From positions 2,542,001 through 2,606,000 of the forward strand of contig NZ_JAMXSS010000002.1 in the NCBI RefSeq assembly GCF_024124825.1: a stretch of DNA of 64,000 nucleotides, given 5' to 3'. The translations under genes and the position numbers were made by a program. Shown here piece by piece: positions 1-9,179 of this stretch. The notes under the pieces were generated by a model. The model was not told the DNA's origin. It was given only the letters and a program-made list of their open reading frames with translations, and did not search any database. Each line of letters opens with the position of its first letter. The first letter of the stretch is position 1. This stretch comes from Arthrobacter sp. H16F315 (GTDB taxonomy: Bacteria; Actinomycetota; Actinomycetes; Actinomycetales; Micrococcaceae).

Positions 1-81
1 CGGGTCCGCGGTTTGGGAACTCACCAGCGCCGGGCGCTGGTAGATTTTATAGACAACAAGCAGCCCGGACCGCCGGGCTGA
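1..81 (+). CDS. mihF: Integration host factor, actinobacterial type (C-terminal end only)
   Basis: The window opens inside a reading frame whose last 26 codons read RVRGLGTHQRRALVDFID and then NKQPGPPG before a TGA stop. The helix-hairpin-helix style GLG...RRALV ending is typical of the C-terminus of actinobacterial MihF, a small nucleoid-associated DNA-binding protein. The next gene is gmk, 24 bases downstream, which is the usual actinobacterial order and supports the call. Only the tail is present, so start and length cannot be given. Confidence 0.8.
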   Translation, partial: RVRGLGTHQRRALVDFIDNKQPGPPG

Positions 82-105
82 CTCCCAACCGGATCAAAGG
101 AATAT

Positions 106-678
106 GTGAGCAAGAAACCGGGACTGACAGTCCTCGCTGGCCCGACGGCTGTTGGCAAAGGCACCGTGTCCACCTATATCCGGGACAACTACCCCGGCGT
201 CTGGCTTTCCGTTTCGGCGACCACACGTCCGGCGCGGCCCGGCGAAGTCGACGGCGTCCACTACTTCTTCAAATCGGCCGAGGAATTTGACGTGCTGGTC
301 GAGAACGGGGACCTCCTTGAGTGGGCGGTGGTCCATGGGCGGAACCGCTACGGCACCCTGCGCAGCACGGTAGATGCCGCCATCGCCGATGGCCGTTCAG
401 TGCTCCTGGAGATCGACCTGCAGGGTGCGCGCCAGGTCAAACAGGCCGTGCCGGATGCCCAGTTTGTCTTCCTGGCGCCACCTAGCTGGGATGAAATGGT
501 CCGCCGCCTGGTCGGCCGCGGCACGGAAACGGCGGAGGAACAGCAGCGACGGCTTGAAACCGCTAAACTAGAACTTGCCGCTGAACCGGAGTTTCACCAC
601 ACCGTCATCAATGATGACGTTCGACGGGCAGCGGACGAGCTTGTTTCACTCATGGGGCTGACCCCGAACCCACGCTAG
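106..678 (+). CDS. gmk: Guanylate kinase
   Basis: Phosphorylates GMP (and dGMP) to GDP using ATP in the cytosol, in guanine nucleotide synthesis and recycling. The 190-residue product has the P-loop [10 protein letters not shown] at about residues 11-20 and the GMP-binding segment [20 protein letters not shown] that follows, both diagnostic; the length is normal. The GTG start at 106 is chosen because the overlapping ATG at 104 is followed directly by TGA, and AAAGG lies at 97-100. It sits between mihF and rpoZ, the standard actinobacterial order, and is probably cotranscribed with mihF. Confidence 0.96.
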   Translation: MSKKPGLTVLAGPTAVGKGTVSTYIRDNYPGVWLSVSATTRPARPGEVDGVHYFFKSAEEFDVLVENGDLLEWAVVHGRNRYGTLRSTVDAAIADGRSVLLEIDLQGARQVKQAVPDAQFVFLAPPSWDEMVRRLVGRGTETAEEQQRRLETAKLELAAEPEFHHTVINDDVRRAADELVSLMGLTPNPR

Positions 679-717
679 GCGCCGGGACGTATCGGCCCGT
701 TAGAATTTGGAGAATTC

Positions 718-978
718 GTGTCCACGAACCTTGAAGGCATCATCAACCCGCCGATCGACGAGCTGCTGAAGGCCGCCGACTCGAAGTATGGACTGGTAAT
801 TTTCGGCGCCAAGCGCGCACGCCAGATCAACGCGTACTACGCGCAGCTGCACGAGGGCCTGTTCGAGTACGTCGGCCCGCTGGTCGACACCAAGCTGAAC
901 GAGAAGTCGCTTTCCATCGCGCTGCGCGAGATCAATGAAGGCAAGCTCGTCTCCACTCCGATCGAACCTGCAGAGTAA
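718..978 (+). CDS. rpoZ: DNA-directed RNA polymerase omega subunit
   Basis: An 86-residue protein matching the omega subunit, which helps fold and assemble beta' in RNA polymerase. Characteristic features are the N-terminal segment [20 protein letters not shown] and the following [13 protein letters not shown] helix. The GTG start at 718 has GGAGA at 709-713. A TAGAAT hexamer at 701-706 could be a -10 box giving a very short untranslated leader, but no good -35 is seen, so read-through from gmk is also possible. coaBC follows after 19 bases. Confidence 0.95.
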   Translation: MSTNLEGIINPPIDELLKAADSKYGLVIFGAKRARQINAYYAQLHEGLFEYVGPLVDTKLNEKSLSIALREINEGKLVSTPIEPAE

Positions 979-997
979 TTACGCAGGCGGAGCACAC

Positions 998-2269
998 GTG
1001 CGCATAGTCCTCGGAGTCGGGGGAGGGATAGCCGCCTACAAGGTGGCGTCGCTCCTCCGGCTTTTTACTGAAGCCGGCCATAACGTTACAGTGATCCCCA
1101 CGGAAGCCGCGACCCGCTTTGTTGGTGTCGCCACGTGGGAAGCGCTGTCCGGGAATCCGGTCAGCAACAGCGTTTTCGACGAGGTTCACACCGTCAACCA
1201 TGTCCGGCTCGGACACGAGGCCGAACTGATCGTGGTGGCCCCCGCCACCGCCGACCTGCTGGCCCGTGCCGCGGCCGGCCAGGCCAACGACCTGCTGAGC
1301 AACACGCTGCTGATGGCCGGCGGGTCTCCGGTGCTGATGGCGCCCGCCATGCACACTGAGATGTGGCAGCACCCGGCGACCCAGGCGAATGTCGAGACAC
1401 TCCGCAGCCGGGGCATCACCGTGCTGGAGCCTGCCTCCGGAAGGCTCACCGGATCGGACTCCGGGCCCGGCCGGCTGCCTGAGCCCGAAGCTATTTTCGA
1501 GGCGGCACTCGCCCTCGCAGGGGCGCCCGCTCCCGCAGCTGTTCCAGTGGCGGAGGACGCCGTTCCGTCGCCGCTGCGGCCACTGGCCGGACTCACTGTT
1601 ACTGTCAGCGCCGGCGGCACACGGGAACCGCTGGACCCCGTCCGGTTCCTCGGCAATCGGTCCTCCGGCAAACAAGGTGCGGCACTGGCCGTCGCCGCCC
1701 GTGAGGCCGGGGCCAAGGTCCGGCTGCTGGCCGCGCATATGGATGTCCCCGCTCCGGCCGGAGTCGACGTGATCAGGGTTGGGACTGCCTTGGAGCTCCG
1801 CAAGGCGGCCCTGCACGCGGCCGCTGACTCCGATGTCATCATCATGGCGGCCGCCGTGGCGGACTTCCGCCCGGCGGATGTGTCCGGCACGAAAATCAAG
1901 AAGCGCGACGACGTCGCCGATCCGGTCATTTCGCTGGTCCGCAACCCGGACATCCTGCGCGAACTCGTCGAGGTCCGGGACGCGGCCTTGCGCCGCCAAC
2001 TGATCGTAGGCTTCGCGGCGGAGACCGGTGATGCGGACGGGGGCGTGCTGGAATACGCCGCGGCCAAGCTGCGCCGCAAGGCATGCGACCTGCTCGTCGT
2101 TAACCAGGTGGGCCAGGATAAAGTCTTCGGCGAAGACACTAACTCCGTAGTCATCCTTTCCCGCTCCGGCTCCGAACACCAAGAGGCGTCGGGTTCGAAG
2201 TCCGACGTCGCGGCTGCCGTAATTGAGCGCATCAGCGCCGAGCTCAGCCGGGTTGTTCCGCCCGCTTGA
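998..2269 (+). CDS. coaBC: Bifunctional phosphopantothenoylcysteine decarboxylase / phosphopantothenate-cysteine ligase
   Basis: Catalyses two consecutive coenzyme A steps: joining of 4'-phosphopantothenate and cysteine (CoaB, C-terminal half) and decarboxylation to 4'-phosphopantetheine (CoaC, N-terminal flavoprotein half). Visible motifs include the flavodoxin-like start GVGGGIAAYKV, the decarboxylase signature APAMHTEMW near residue 110, and in the CoaB part the segment SAGGTREPLDPVRFLGNRSS followed by the AAAVADFRP region and a KIKK motif. The frame is open further upstream, but GTG at 998 just after GGCGGAG fits the family start; this gives 423 residues. It lies 19 bases after rpoZ, as is usual in actinobacteria. 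Confidence 0.95.
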   Translation: MRIVLGVGGGIAAYKVASLLRLFTEAGHNVTVIPTEAATRFVGVATWEALSGNPVSNSVFDEVHTVNHVRLGHEAELIVVAPATADLLARAAAGQANDLLSNTLLMAGGSPVLMAPAMHTEMWQHPATQANVETLRSRGITVLEPASGRLTGSDSGPGRLPEPEAIFEAALALAGAPAPAAVPVAEDAVPSPLRPLAGLTVTVSAGGTREPLDPVRFLGNRSSGKQGAALAVAAREAGAKVRLLAAHMDVPAPAGVDVIRVGTALELRKAALHAAADSDVIIMAAAVADFRPADVSGTKIKKRDDVADPVISLVRNPDILRELVEVRDAALRRQLIVGFAAETGDADGGVLEYAAAKLRRKACDLLVVNQVGQDKVFGEDTNSVVILSRSGSEHQEASGSKSDVAAAVIERISAELSRVVPPA

Positions 2270-2335
2270 ACCCGGTGTCAGCTGCGTCTCCGTCGTACGG
2301 GGACACACGCCGCCGGACGTCCGTTTTCCAACCAG

Positions 2336-2341
2336 TAAGGT
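2336..2341 (+). promoter_or_regulatory. Putative -10 box of leaderless metK
   Basis: TAAGGT ends six bases before the metK GTG. The spacing suggests transcription starting at the initiation codon. TAAGG could alternatively be read as a ribosome binding site. Confidence 0.4.
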
Positions 2342-2347
2342 AGTTGA

Positions 2348-3583
2348 GTGACTTTACCGCTGCACATCCCTGATTTCCACGGGTCCACGCCCGCATCACT
2401 TCGGCTCTTCACCTCCGAGTCGGTGACCGAAGGGCACCCCGACAAGATCTGCGACCAGATCAGCGATGCGATCCTCGACGCCCTGTTGTCCAAGGACCCC
2501 GAGTCCCGGGTTGCCGTGGAAACACTGGCCACTACCGGGCTGGTCCACGTCGCCGGCGAGGTCACCACCGACGCTTACGTCGAAATCCCGCAGATCGTGC
2601 GGGAAACCATCCTGGGCATCGGCTACGACTCCTCGGCCAACGGTTTCGACGGTGCCCGCTGCGGTGTGTCCGTCTCGATCGGGCAGCAGTCCAATGACAT
2701 CGCCGGTGGCGTTTTCAACTCGCTAGAATCGCGCGAAGGACGCCAGGAGGACGACTACGACCTCCAGGGCGCGGGAGACCAAGGCCTGATGTTCGGCTAC
2801 GCCAGCGACGAGACCCCCTCCTACATGCCGGTCCCGATCTGGCTCGCGCACCGGCTCTCCGAAAAGCTGACCGAGGTCCGCAAAAGCGGCGAGCTCGGCT
2901 ACCTGCGACCGGACGGCAAGACCCAGGTCACCGTTGGCTACGACGGTGACCGGCCGGTTTCGGTAGAGACCGTGGTTATCTCCAGCCAGCACGCTGAAGG
3001 CACCAGCCTCGACCAGCTCCGCGCCGATCTCGCCGCCCACGTCGTTGACCCGGTCATGGCACTGTCCAACCTGGACATCTCCCGGGCCAGGAACATCCTG
3101 AACCCGGCCGGTGCCTTCGTTATTGGCGGGCCGGTCGGCGACGCCGGCCTCACCGGACGAAAGATCATCGTTGACACCTACGGCGGCATGGCACGCCACG
3201 GCGGCGGCGCCTTCTCCGGCAAGGACCCGTCCAAGGTGGACCGCTCAGCTGCGTACGCCATGCGCTGGGTCGCCAAGAACGTGGTGGCTGCCGGGCTTGC
3301 CAAGCGCGCCGAAATCCAGATCGCCTACGCGATCGGGCAGGCCCGCCCGGTAGGGACCTATGTCGAGACCTTCGGCACCGAGACCGTCGATCCGGCCAGG
3401 ATCAGTGCCGCGATCGCGGAAATCTTTGACCTGCGCCCCCGTGCCATCATCGACGCCCTCGACCTCAAGCGGCCGATCTACGCCAAGACCGCCGCCCACG
3501 GTCACTTTGGCCGGGAGGATCCCGACTTCACGTGGGAGCGGCTGGACCGGGTAGACGCGCTGAAGGCGTTCTTCAACGCGTAA
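2348..3583 (+). CDS. metK: S-adenosylmethionine synthetase
   Basis: Makes S-adenosylmethionine from methionine and ATP, releasing phosphate and diphosphate. The 411-residue product is full length and carries the signature [20 protein letters not shown] at about residues 18-37, the [12 protein letters not shown] hexapeptide region and the glycine-rich [19 protein letters not shown] loop near residue 285, which together cover the ATP, Mg and K binding elements. The GTG at 2348 is six bases after TAAGGT. A strong terminator follows at 3665. No SAM riboswitch is seen in the 78 bases upstream. Confidence 0.97.
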   Translation: MTLPLHIPDFHGSTPASLRLFTSESVTEGHPDKICDQISDAILDALLSKDPESRVAVETLATTGLVHVAGEVTTDAYVEIPQIVRETILGIGYDSSANGFDGARCGVSVSIGQQSNDIAGGVFNSLESREGRQEDDYDLQGAGDQGLMFGYASDETPSYMPVPIWLAHRLSEKLTEVRKSGELGYLRPDGKTQVTVGYDGDRPVSVETVVISSQHAEGTSLDQLRADLAAHVVDPVMALSNLDISRARNILNPAGAFVIGGPVGDAGLTGRKIIVDTYGGMARHGGGAFSGKDPSKVDRSAAYAMRWVAKNVVAAGLAKRAEIQIAYAIGQARPVGTYVETFGTETVDPARISAAIAEIFDLRPRAIIDALDLKRPIYAKTAAHGHFGREDPDFTWERLDRVDALKAFFNA

Positions 3584-3664
3584 GACGCCCGGCTTGTGCA
3601 GCCTGGTCACCGCAACGGCTGATCGTTTACGGTGAATTAATGTCGCTGCCCCATGATGAGCTGT

Positions 3665-3703
3665 AGCCAGGCCGCCGAATCCGGCGGCCTGGCTGTTTTG
3701 TTT
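3665..3703 (+). terminator. Intrinsic terminator of metK
   Basis: A perfect 13-bp stem, agccaggccgccg (3665-3677) and its complement (3682-3694), with an AATC loop, is followed by GTTTTGTTT. This is a classical rho-independent terminator between metK and priA. Confidence 0.9.
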
Positions 3704-3755
3704 GATCCGGTGCTGGCTGGGCCGGCGCTGAACCGCTGCTGAAGGGAGGAGACGA

Positions 3756-5913
3756 ATGACGGGCCCGATTCGACACGCCACCCCGGATGAACCCGATCAA
3801 CCCTCATTGCTGCAGGGCTTTCCCACCGTGGCAGCGGCGTCCCCGGGTCCGGAACTAGCCGCCCGGCTTCCGGTGGCGCGGGTGCGGCTGGAATCTTCCC
3901 TCCCGCACCTTGACCGGCCCTTCGACTACAGCGTGCCCGCCGCCCTGGACGCCGCGGCGCAACCTGGCGTCCGGGTGAAAGTTAAGTTCAACGGTCAGGA
4001 GCTCGCCGGATACCTGATGGACCGGGCAGCCGAATCCGACGCCGGCCACCCCCTCGTTCCGCTGTATAAAGTGCTCTCGCCGGTGCCGGTGCTAACGGCC
4101 GCCGTCGCAGAACTCGCGGGACGTGTTGCGGCCCGCTACGCCGGCAATGTCAGCGACGTACTCCGCGTGGCGGTTCCGCCGCGGATGGCGAAACTGGAGA
4201 AGGAGCTCGCCGCCGAGGGGGGTCCTGGACCCCTCAGTCTTCGCCGACGAGGCCTCCGGGCGCGGAACGGGCGCGGCACTTCCCGGCGGTCTGGAAGGTT
4301 CACGCTGGTCCGGGTACCGCAACGGTCCGGCCTTCCTGCAGCACCTGAACGCAGGCGAGTCGCCGCGTGCGGTGCTCAGCGCACTGCAGGGCTACGGTGC
4401 CGGCGGCTGGCCCCGGCTGATCGCCGAAGCCGTTGCAGCCGTCCGCCTCTCCGGCCGCGGCGCCATCGTTGTGGTGCCCGACTACCGTGACCTGGACCGG
4501 GCGGAAGCGGCGCTCCTGCAGCTGCTGCCGGCCGGGGACGTCGCCCGGCTCACGGCGGACGATGGCCAGACGCCCCGCTACCGCAGCTTCCTGCGGATCC
4601 TCAGCGGCGCCGCCGGGGTTGCTGTCGGCACCCGGTCCGCCGCCTACGCCCCCGTCCACAACCTGGGTCTCGTTGTCTGCTGGGACGACGGTGACGACCT
4701 GCACATCGAGCAGCGCTCACCCTACGCCCATACCCGCGAAGTCCTGCTGCTGCGCGCCGAGCAGGAGGGCGCGGCGTGCCTGCTCGCAGCGCATACCCGG
4801 AGTACCGAAACGCAGCGACTCGTCGTGGCAGGATGGGCCCGGTCGGTGGAGGCCGAACGCTCCGTTGTCCGCCGGAGCGTCCCGCGTGTGCTGAACACGG
4901 CGGACAGCTACGAACTCGAACACGATCCGCTGGCCCGGATCGCACGGCTGCCCGGCGCGGCCTGGCGTGCTGCCAAGGACGGACTCGAACGCGGCCCGGT
5001 CCTGGTCCAGGTCGCGAGGGCCGGTTACGCCCCGTCGCTGGCCTGTGAAAACTGCCGGGAGCCGGCGCGCTGTACGTCCTGCAGCGGGCCGCTGGCCATC
5101 GCCGGGGCCAGCGGGAGCTCCGCGGTGCCGCAATGCCGCTGGTGTTCAACGCCGGCGCCTGACTGGCGCTGCGGCACGTGCAATGGGGTACGGCTGAGGC
5201 GCGGCTCCACGGGGGCCCTGCGGACGGCTGAAGAACTGGGCCGGGCCTTCCCCGGGAAGCCGGTGATCACCTCATCCGGGGACCGGGTGCTGGCAACCGT
5301 TCCTGATTCCAAGGCGCTGGTGGTCGCCACGGTCGGCGCCGAACCGGTCGCGCCCGGAGGCTATGCGGCGGCACTTCTGCTGGACGGCGATTCACTGCTG
5401 CGGCGAGAAAACTTGCGGGCCGGGGAAGACGCCGTCCGGCGCTGGTTCAACGCTGCGGCGCTGGTCCGCCCCGCCGGGGAGGGCGGGCTCGTGGTGATCA
5501 CCGCTGACGACGCCGCCGGTGTGGGGGCGCTGCTGCGCTGGGACCCGGCCGGCCACGCCGAGCGTGAGCTTTCCCTGCGCCAGGAACTGCAGCTGCCCCC
5601 TGCTGTTCGGGTCGCGTCGCTGACGGGCGGCCGGACCGCCGTCGGGCACTTCAGCCAGGCCGTCGGGCAACAGCTGGCCGCGCAGGGGATTACCCTGCGG
5701 ACAGCGGGCCCCGCGCCGCTTGTGATCACCGGCGCGCCCGCCCACGGCGGCGTTCGGGGCGCGGCGGGCGATGATGTCCGGACCCTGATGTTCATCCCCT
5801 ACGGCCAGGCTGCCCACGTCACCATGGCGTTGCGGGCGGTCAAGGCCGCCGCGGCGGCCAAACGCACGGACGACCCGGTGCAGCTGCGGCTGGACGGCGT
5901 GGACGTGCTCTAG
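3756..5913 (+). CDS. priA: Primosomal protein PriA (replication restart), interrupted by a frameshift
   Basis: Homologue of PriA, which reloads the replisome at stalled forks. The first frame (3756 to about 4220) gives the N-terminal DNA-binding part with RVRLESSLPHLDRPFDYSVP; the second (from about 4217) gives the rest, including the zinc-binding cysteines CENC, CTSC, CRWC and CGTC at about 5047-5190. One extra G in the six-G run at 4217-4222 separates the frames; with five Gs the protein reads ...AAEGVLDPSVFADE and is 718 residues. There is no Walker A motif where the helicase domain should be, as is known for actinobacterial PriA, so it is probably not an active helicase. The ATG has AAGGGAGGAG just upstream. 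The frameshift is probably a sequencing error. Confidence 0.88.
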
Positions 5914-6195
5914 GGGAGAACCAAGAGGCGCCGGCCGTCTCGGCACTTCTACAGCGGACTTGCGGAAATGACACCGCGGCCAGCCTCCAGGACGTGACTT
6001 CTGACGCTGCCGGCATCGGCGTGTTCCCGGGATGACAAGGAGTGCAGATTCACTCCGATGGCTTTGCTGGTGAGCTGGGATCACTCTGGTTTTGTCCCTC
6101 AATTAGCGGACGTCCACTCACGTTTTGACGCCCGATCCGGGCAGTCACCGCAGCACCGTGTATGCCGGGACCTTACGGACCCGGCGGCTGAAGTC

Positions 6196-7281
6196 CTAGG
6201 GCCTGCGCCGTTCGTGCAACTCCTTGGCCTCTGCGGCCGCGTCCAGGAGTCGGCGCGCCGATTCGTCCCAGCTGAAGTCCGCGGCGCGCTCGACCGAGCG
6301 GAGCGAACGAGCCTTCCACAGCTCCGCATCCTCCAGTTGCCGCACCGCGGCAGCAAATTCCTGCGGTGAATCCGGGTGGACGTAGCTGACAGCGTCACCA
6401 CCGACCTCGCGGAAGATCGGGATGTCGCTGGCGATCACCGGTGTGCCGTGGGACATTGCTTCCACCAGGGGCAGCCCGTAACCCTCCGCTTTGGAGAGGC
6501 TGACCAAAGCCGTAGTGCGTCCCAGCATGGCCTCATACTCGGCGTCGGTCACGCCGTTATGGAAGGTGATGCTCGCGCCGGCAGGCGCCAGGGCCTCGAG
6601 TTCCGCCCGGCGCTCCGGGGTGATCCGGCTGAGCAGGTGCAAGCTTATATCCGGCAACTCCGCCATGCCCCTGATCATGGTCTCCACGTTTTTGTACGGC
6701 ATAAAGGAGCCCATGTACAGGATCGTCTTGTCTGCTCCCGACCCGGGATCCCGCGGCGCGTGGCCGTGCTGCGGGGCGTTTCCCACGATCCGGACCGGAC
6801 GCCGGGTCAGCTGGTACTTGGAGATCAGTGCCGCCGTTGTGGCGCTGATGGTGGCAACGACGTCGGCCCGATTCAGCAGGAAGCGCTGCGGCCAAAAGGC
6901 CCTGTGGTAAAGGCGCCAGAGGACCCGGACGGGTGCGGGCAGGAAGCCCGGGGGCGCGGGGTGTTCGTAGTAGATCAGGTCGTGCAGGGTCAGCACCAGC
7001 GGGTACTTCCGGCCCCAACTGCCCATCGTTTGCATCGGGCACACCACCACGTCGGCGTCGAGTGCGTTCACCTTTCGGGCGACGAACAACTCGGCGGGGG
7101 AGAGCGGGCTGTTGATCAGGGTATAGGGCACGTTCGGGAGCAGGGCCAGCTGGCGAACGTCGCTGATGAGCATGGAGACCTCGGCGATTTTTGCCGTTGC
7201 GGCGATCAGGCTGGCGCCGTAGCGGCTGATTCCGTCGTGGTGGTCCAGCCGGGTGAACCGGGCATCAATAATGATTTTCAC
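6196..7281 (-). CDS. Family 4 (GT-B fold) glycosyltransferase
   Basis: A 361-residue cytosolic glycosyltransferase. It starts with MKIIIDARF, shows ILYMGSFMPYKN near residue 190 (start of the nucleotide-sugar binding domain) and the conserved EGYGLPLVEAMSHGTPVIAS motif near residue 275, whose glutamates contact the donor sugar nucleotide. The acceptor is not evident; cell-surface glycan, glycolipid or polysaccharide synthesis is likely from the family. Its ATG overlaps the stop of the upstream alpha/beta hydrolase by four bases, so it is translationally coupled as the last gene of an aldo/keto reductase-hydrolase-glycosyltransferase operon. The 282 bases between its stop and priA hold no gene I can support. 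Confidence 0.85.
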   Translation of the reverse strand: MKIIIDARFTRLDHHDGISRYGASLIAATAKIAEVSMLISDVRQLALLPNVPYTLINSPLSPAELFVARKVNALDADVVVCPMQTMGSWGRKYPLVLTLHDLIYYEHPAPPGFLPAPVRVLWRLYHRAFWPQRFLLNRADVVATISATTAALISKYQLTRRPVRIVGNAPQHGHAPRDPGSGADKTILYMGSFMPYKNVETMIRGMAELPDISLHLLSRITPERRAELEALAPAGASITFHNGVTDAEYEAMLGRTTALVSLSKAEGYGLPLVEAMSHGTPVIASDIPIFREVGGDAVSYVHPDSPQEFAAAVRQLEDAELWKARSLRSVERAADFSWDESARRLLDAAAEAKELHERRRP

Positions 7282-8206
7282 GCGGAATGGTCCTTCAGGA
7301 AGCGTCGGATGAATGCCGCGGCGGGTTCCGGGGTTTCGTAGTGGATCAGGTGCCCGACGCCGGCGATCACGTCCAGGCGCCCGTCCGGCAGCCGTGCCAG
7401 CAAGGTGTGCTGGTCCGGTAACGCCGCAATTTCGTCCTTTTCACCGGCGATCAGCAGCACGGGAAGCGTCAGGCTGGCGGCCACTTCGGCGACATTGCTG
7501 CCAACCGATGCCTTAAAAGCCTCCAGCAGGCTCTCACGGTCCGCGAATGCGGAGAAATAGGCGCTGTGCTGGGCGTGGACAAAACGTCGGAGATGTTTCT
7601 CGCGCGTCTTCGCCATCGTCTCGCTCATGACCCGGACAATCAGCTGGCTGCGCAGCAGGCCCTGTCCCAGCCGGCGCGGCAGGCGCGCAGCGGTTTCGTA
7701 GTAGAGGACGGCGAGTTTGGTCATCAGGGCCTTGGGCCCCTCAAGGGCCGGGGCGGCGATCGGGTTGATCAGGATCAGCTCCGCCACGGTGCCGGGGTGG
7801 CCGGCCACGTAATGGCTCGCGACGATGGAGCCAAAGGAATGTCCCAGCAGGACGGTGTCCGGTCCCAGACCCAGGGCCGCCATAAAATCGGCGACGAAGC
7901 CGCAGTAACGTTCCACGCTGTGCCTGGCATCGGTGAACGCGGCGGAGCTGCCGAATCCGGGGAGGTCCGGCATAATAAGCCGCATCTCGGGGAGCTGGTC
8001 GGCAACCCTAAGGAGTCCATGGTGGTCGCCGCGGAAGCCGTGGACCACCAGGATGGTGCGGGTCTGCGGGGTCACCTTTACCGGCTCGTAGCTCCAGTAC
8101 GCGACTTTGGTGCCGTTTAATACCACTTCGGCGGGATGGGTGCGCGCCTCAAGCCCGGCGCTGAACAGGGAGTGCCGGGGGAAGGCTCGGTGGCCACGTG
8201 TTCCAT
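7278..8206 (-). CDS. Alpha/beta hydrolase (probable frameshift near the N-terminus)
   Basis: Alpha/beta-fold hydrolase with the oxyanion segment VVHGFRGDHHG, the nucleophile elbow GHSFGS, a late aspartate in AGEKDEIA and a C-terminal GVGHLIHYE supplying the catalytic histidine. The uninterrupted frame allows a GTG start at 8126, but coding-like sequence in that frame (RHSLFSAGLEARTHPAEV) runs back to the stop of the upstream gene without a start codon. An ATG at 8206, preceded by TAGGA, opens another frame that joins it if one base is restored in the five-G run at 8177-8181; the protein would then be 309 residues. Substrate unknown. Coupled to the glycosyltransferase downstream. Confidence 0.8.
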
Positions 8207-8216
8207 TCGATGAGTC

Positions 8217-9095
8217 CTAATTGACGGAGTCCGGGTGCGAGCCGGTCCGGAAGCCGCGTTCCAGTCCGGCGAGGGCGTCCATGGCGGCGTCGTCCAGGCT
8301 GAAGCCAAAGACATTGAGGTTTTCCTTGATCCGGGCGTAAGAGCTCGCCTTCGGGATGGCGATATTGCCAAGCTGGACGTGCCAGCGGAGGATGATCTGC
8401 GCCGGGGTCCTGCTGTGGAGGGCCGCAAGGTTAAGGACCGCCGCATCCTGCAGGACCTGGCCGCGGCCCAGCGGGCTCCACGCTTCGGTGGTGATTCCAA
8501 GCTCGCGGTGCAGGCTGCGCAGTTCCTCCTGCTGGAGCCAGGGATGCAGCTCAACCTGGTTGACGGCCGGGACGACTTCCGCCGTCTGCAGGAGGCGGTC
8601 CAGGTGGGCCGGCTGAAAGTTCGAGACCCCGATGGCCCGGGCCCGGCCTTCCCGGTACAGCGTCTCCAGGGCGCGGTAGGTCTCCGGATACAGCCCCCGC
8701 TCCGCGCACGGCCAGTGGATCAAGTACAAGTCAACGTATTCCAGCCCGAGGTTGGCCATCGACGTGTCGAAGGCACGCAGCGTCGCGTCGTAGCCGTGGT
8801 CGTCGTTCCAGACCTTGGTGGTGACAAACAGGTCCTCGCGGGACAACGAAGGGGAGGCTTCGCCGGAACCGCCGCGGGCGTCATCGCCGCTAACAAAACT
8901 GGACAAGGCGCCAACGCCCCGGCCAACGCCGGTCTCGTTGCCGTACATGGCTGCGGTATCAAAGTGCCGGTATCCGGCTTCGAGCGCCATCGTCACGAGT
9001 CCGGGGGCGTCCTCGGGGGGCACCTTATAGAGTCCAAAACCCACCTGGTCGATCAGTACACCGTTGTTGAGGCTGAGCCGGGGTGAGGGTTTCAT
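8217..9095 (-). CDS. Aldo/keto reductase
   Basis: NADPH-dependent reductase of the AKR superfamily, probably reducing aldehydes, ketones or keto-acids such as 2,5-diketo-gluconate-type substrates. The 292-residue product has the family signature GYRHFDTAAMYGNE (catalytic Asp and Tyr), TTKVWND (catalytic Lys), LIHWP (His), and the cofactor-binding IGVSNFQP and IPKASSYARIKEN. The ATG at 9095 is preferred over a longer open frame because the family begins just before the first beta strand and a TAAAGT hexamer lies seven bases upstream, suggesting a leaderless mRNA. First gene of a three-gene minus-strand operon. Confidence 0.92.
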   Translation of the reverse strand: MKPSPRLSLNNGVLIDQVGFGLYKVPPEDAPGLVTMALEAGYRHFDTAAMYGNETGVGRGVGALSSFVSGDDARGGSGEASPSLSREDLFVTTKVWNDDHGYDATLRAFDTSMANLGLEYVDLYLIHWPCAERGLYPETYRALETLYREGRARAIGVSNFQPAHLDRLLQTAEVVPAVNQVELHPWLQQEELRSLHRELGITTEAWSPLGRGQVLQDAAVLNLAALHSRTPAQIILRWHVQLGNIAIPKASSYARIKENLNVFGFSLDDAAMDALAGLERGFRTGSHPDSVN

Positions 9096-9102
9096 ACTGT
9101 CG

Positions 9103-9108
9103 ACTTTA
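9103..9108 (-). promoter_or_regulatory. Putative -10 box of a leaderless aldo/keto reductase mRNA
   Basis: On the minus strand TAAAGT is followed by seven bases and then the ATG at 9095, with no ribosome binding site in between. Confidence 0.45.
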
Positions 9109-9179
9109 CCGACTCTGCCGCCTGCACTGCCCACGACGGGCCGGGCACGGGAGTCCGGGCGGCCCGGGAAGCGGCAGGA

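Noticed and set aside
932..2308. Long open frame on the minus strand opposite coaBC
   Set aside because: It mirrors a well-supported gene; its protein is low-complexity and Gly/Arg/Val-rich with no recognisable domain. High GC makes long antisense frames common.
2270..2347. SAM riboswitch before metK
   Set aside because: Only 78 bases separate coaBC and metK, with no SAM-I, SAM-II or SAM-IV like core, and metK appears to be leaderless.
4217..4222. Programmed frameshifting in priA as the preferred explanation
   Set aside because: No stimulatory structure or slippery heptamer was recognised and many other genes in the window show similar homopolymer indels, so error is more likely.
5914..6195. 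A gene between priA and the glycosyltransferase
   Set aside because: Short open frames on both strands lack ribosome binding sites, family resemblance and coding-like composition.
8117..8554. Separate minus-strand gene inside the aldo/keto reductase region
   Set aside because: The frame is an Arg/Ser-rich shadow. Its one useful element, the ATG at 8206, is better explained as the true start of the neighbouring hydrolase after a base is restored.
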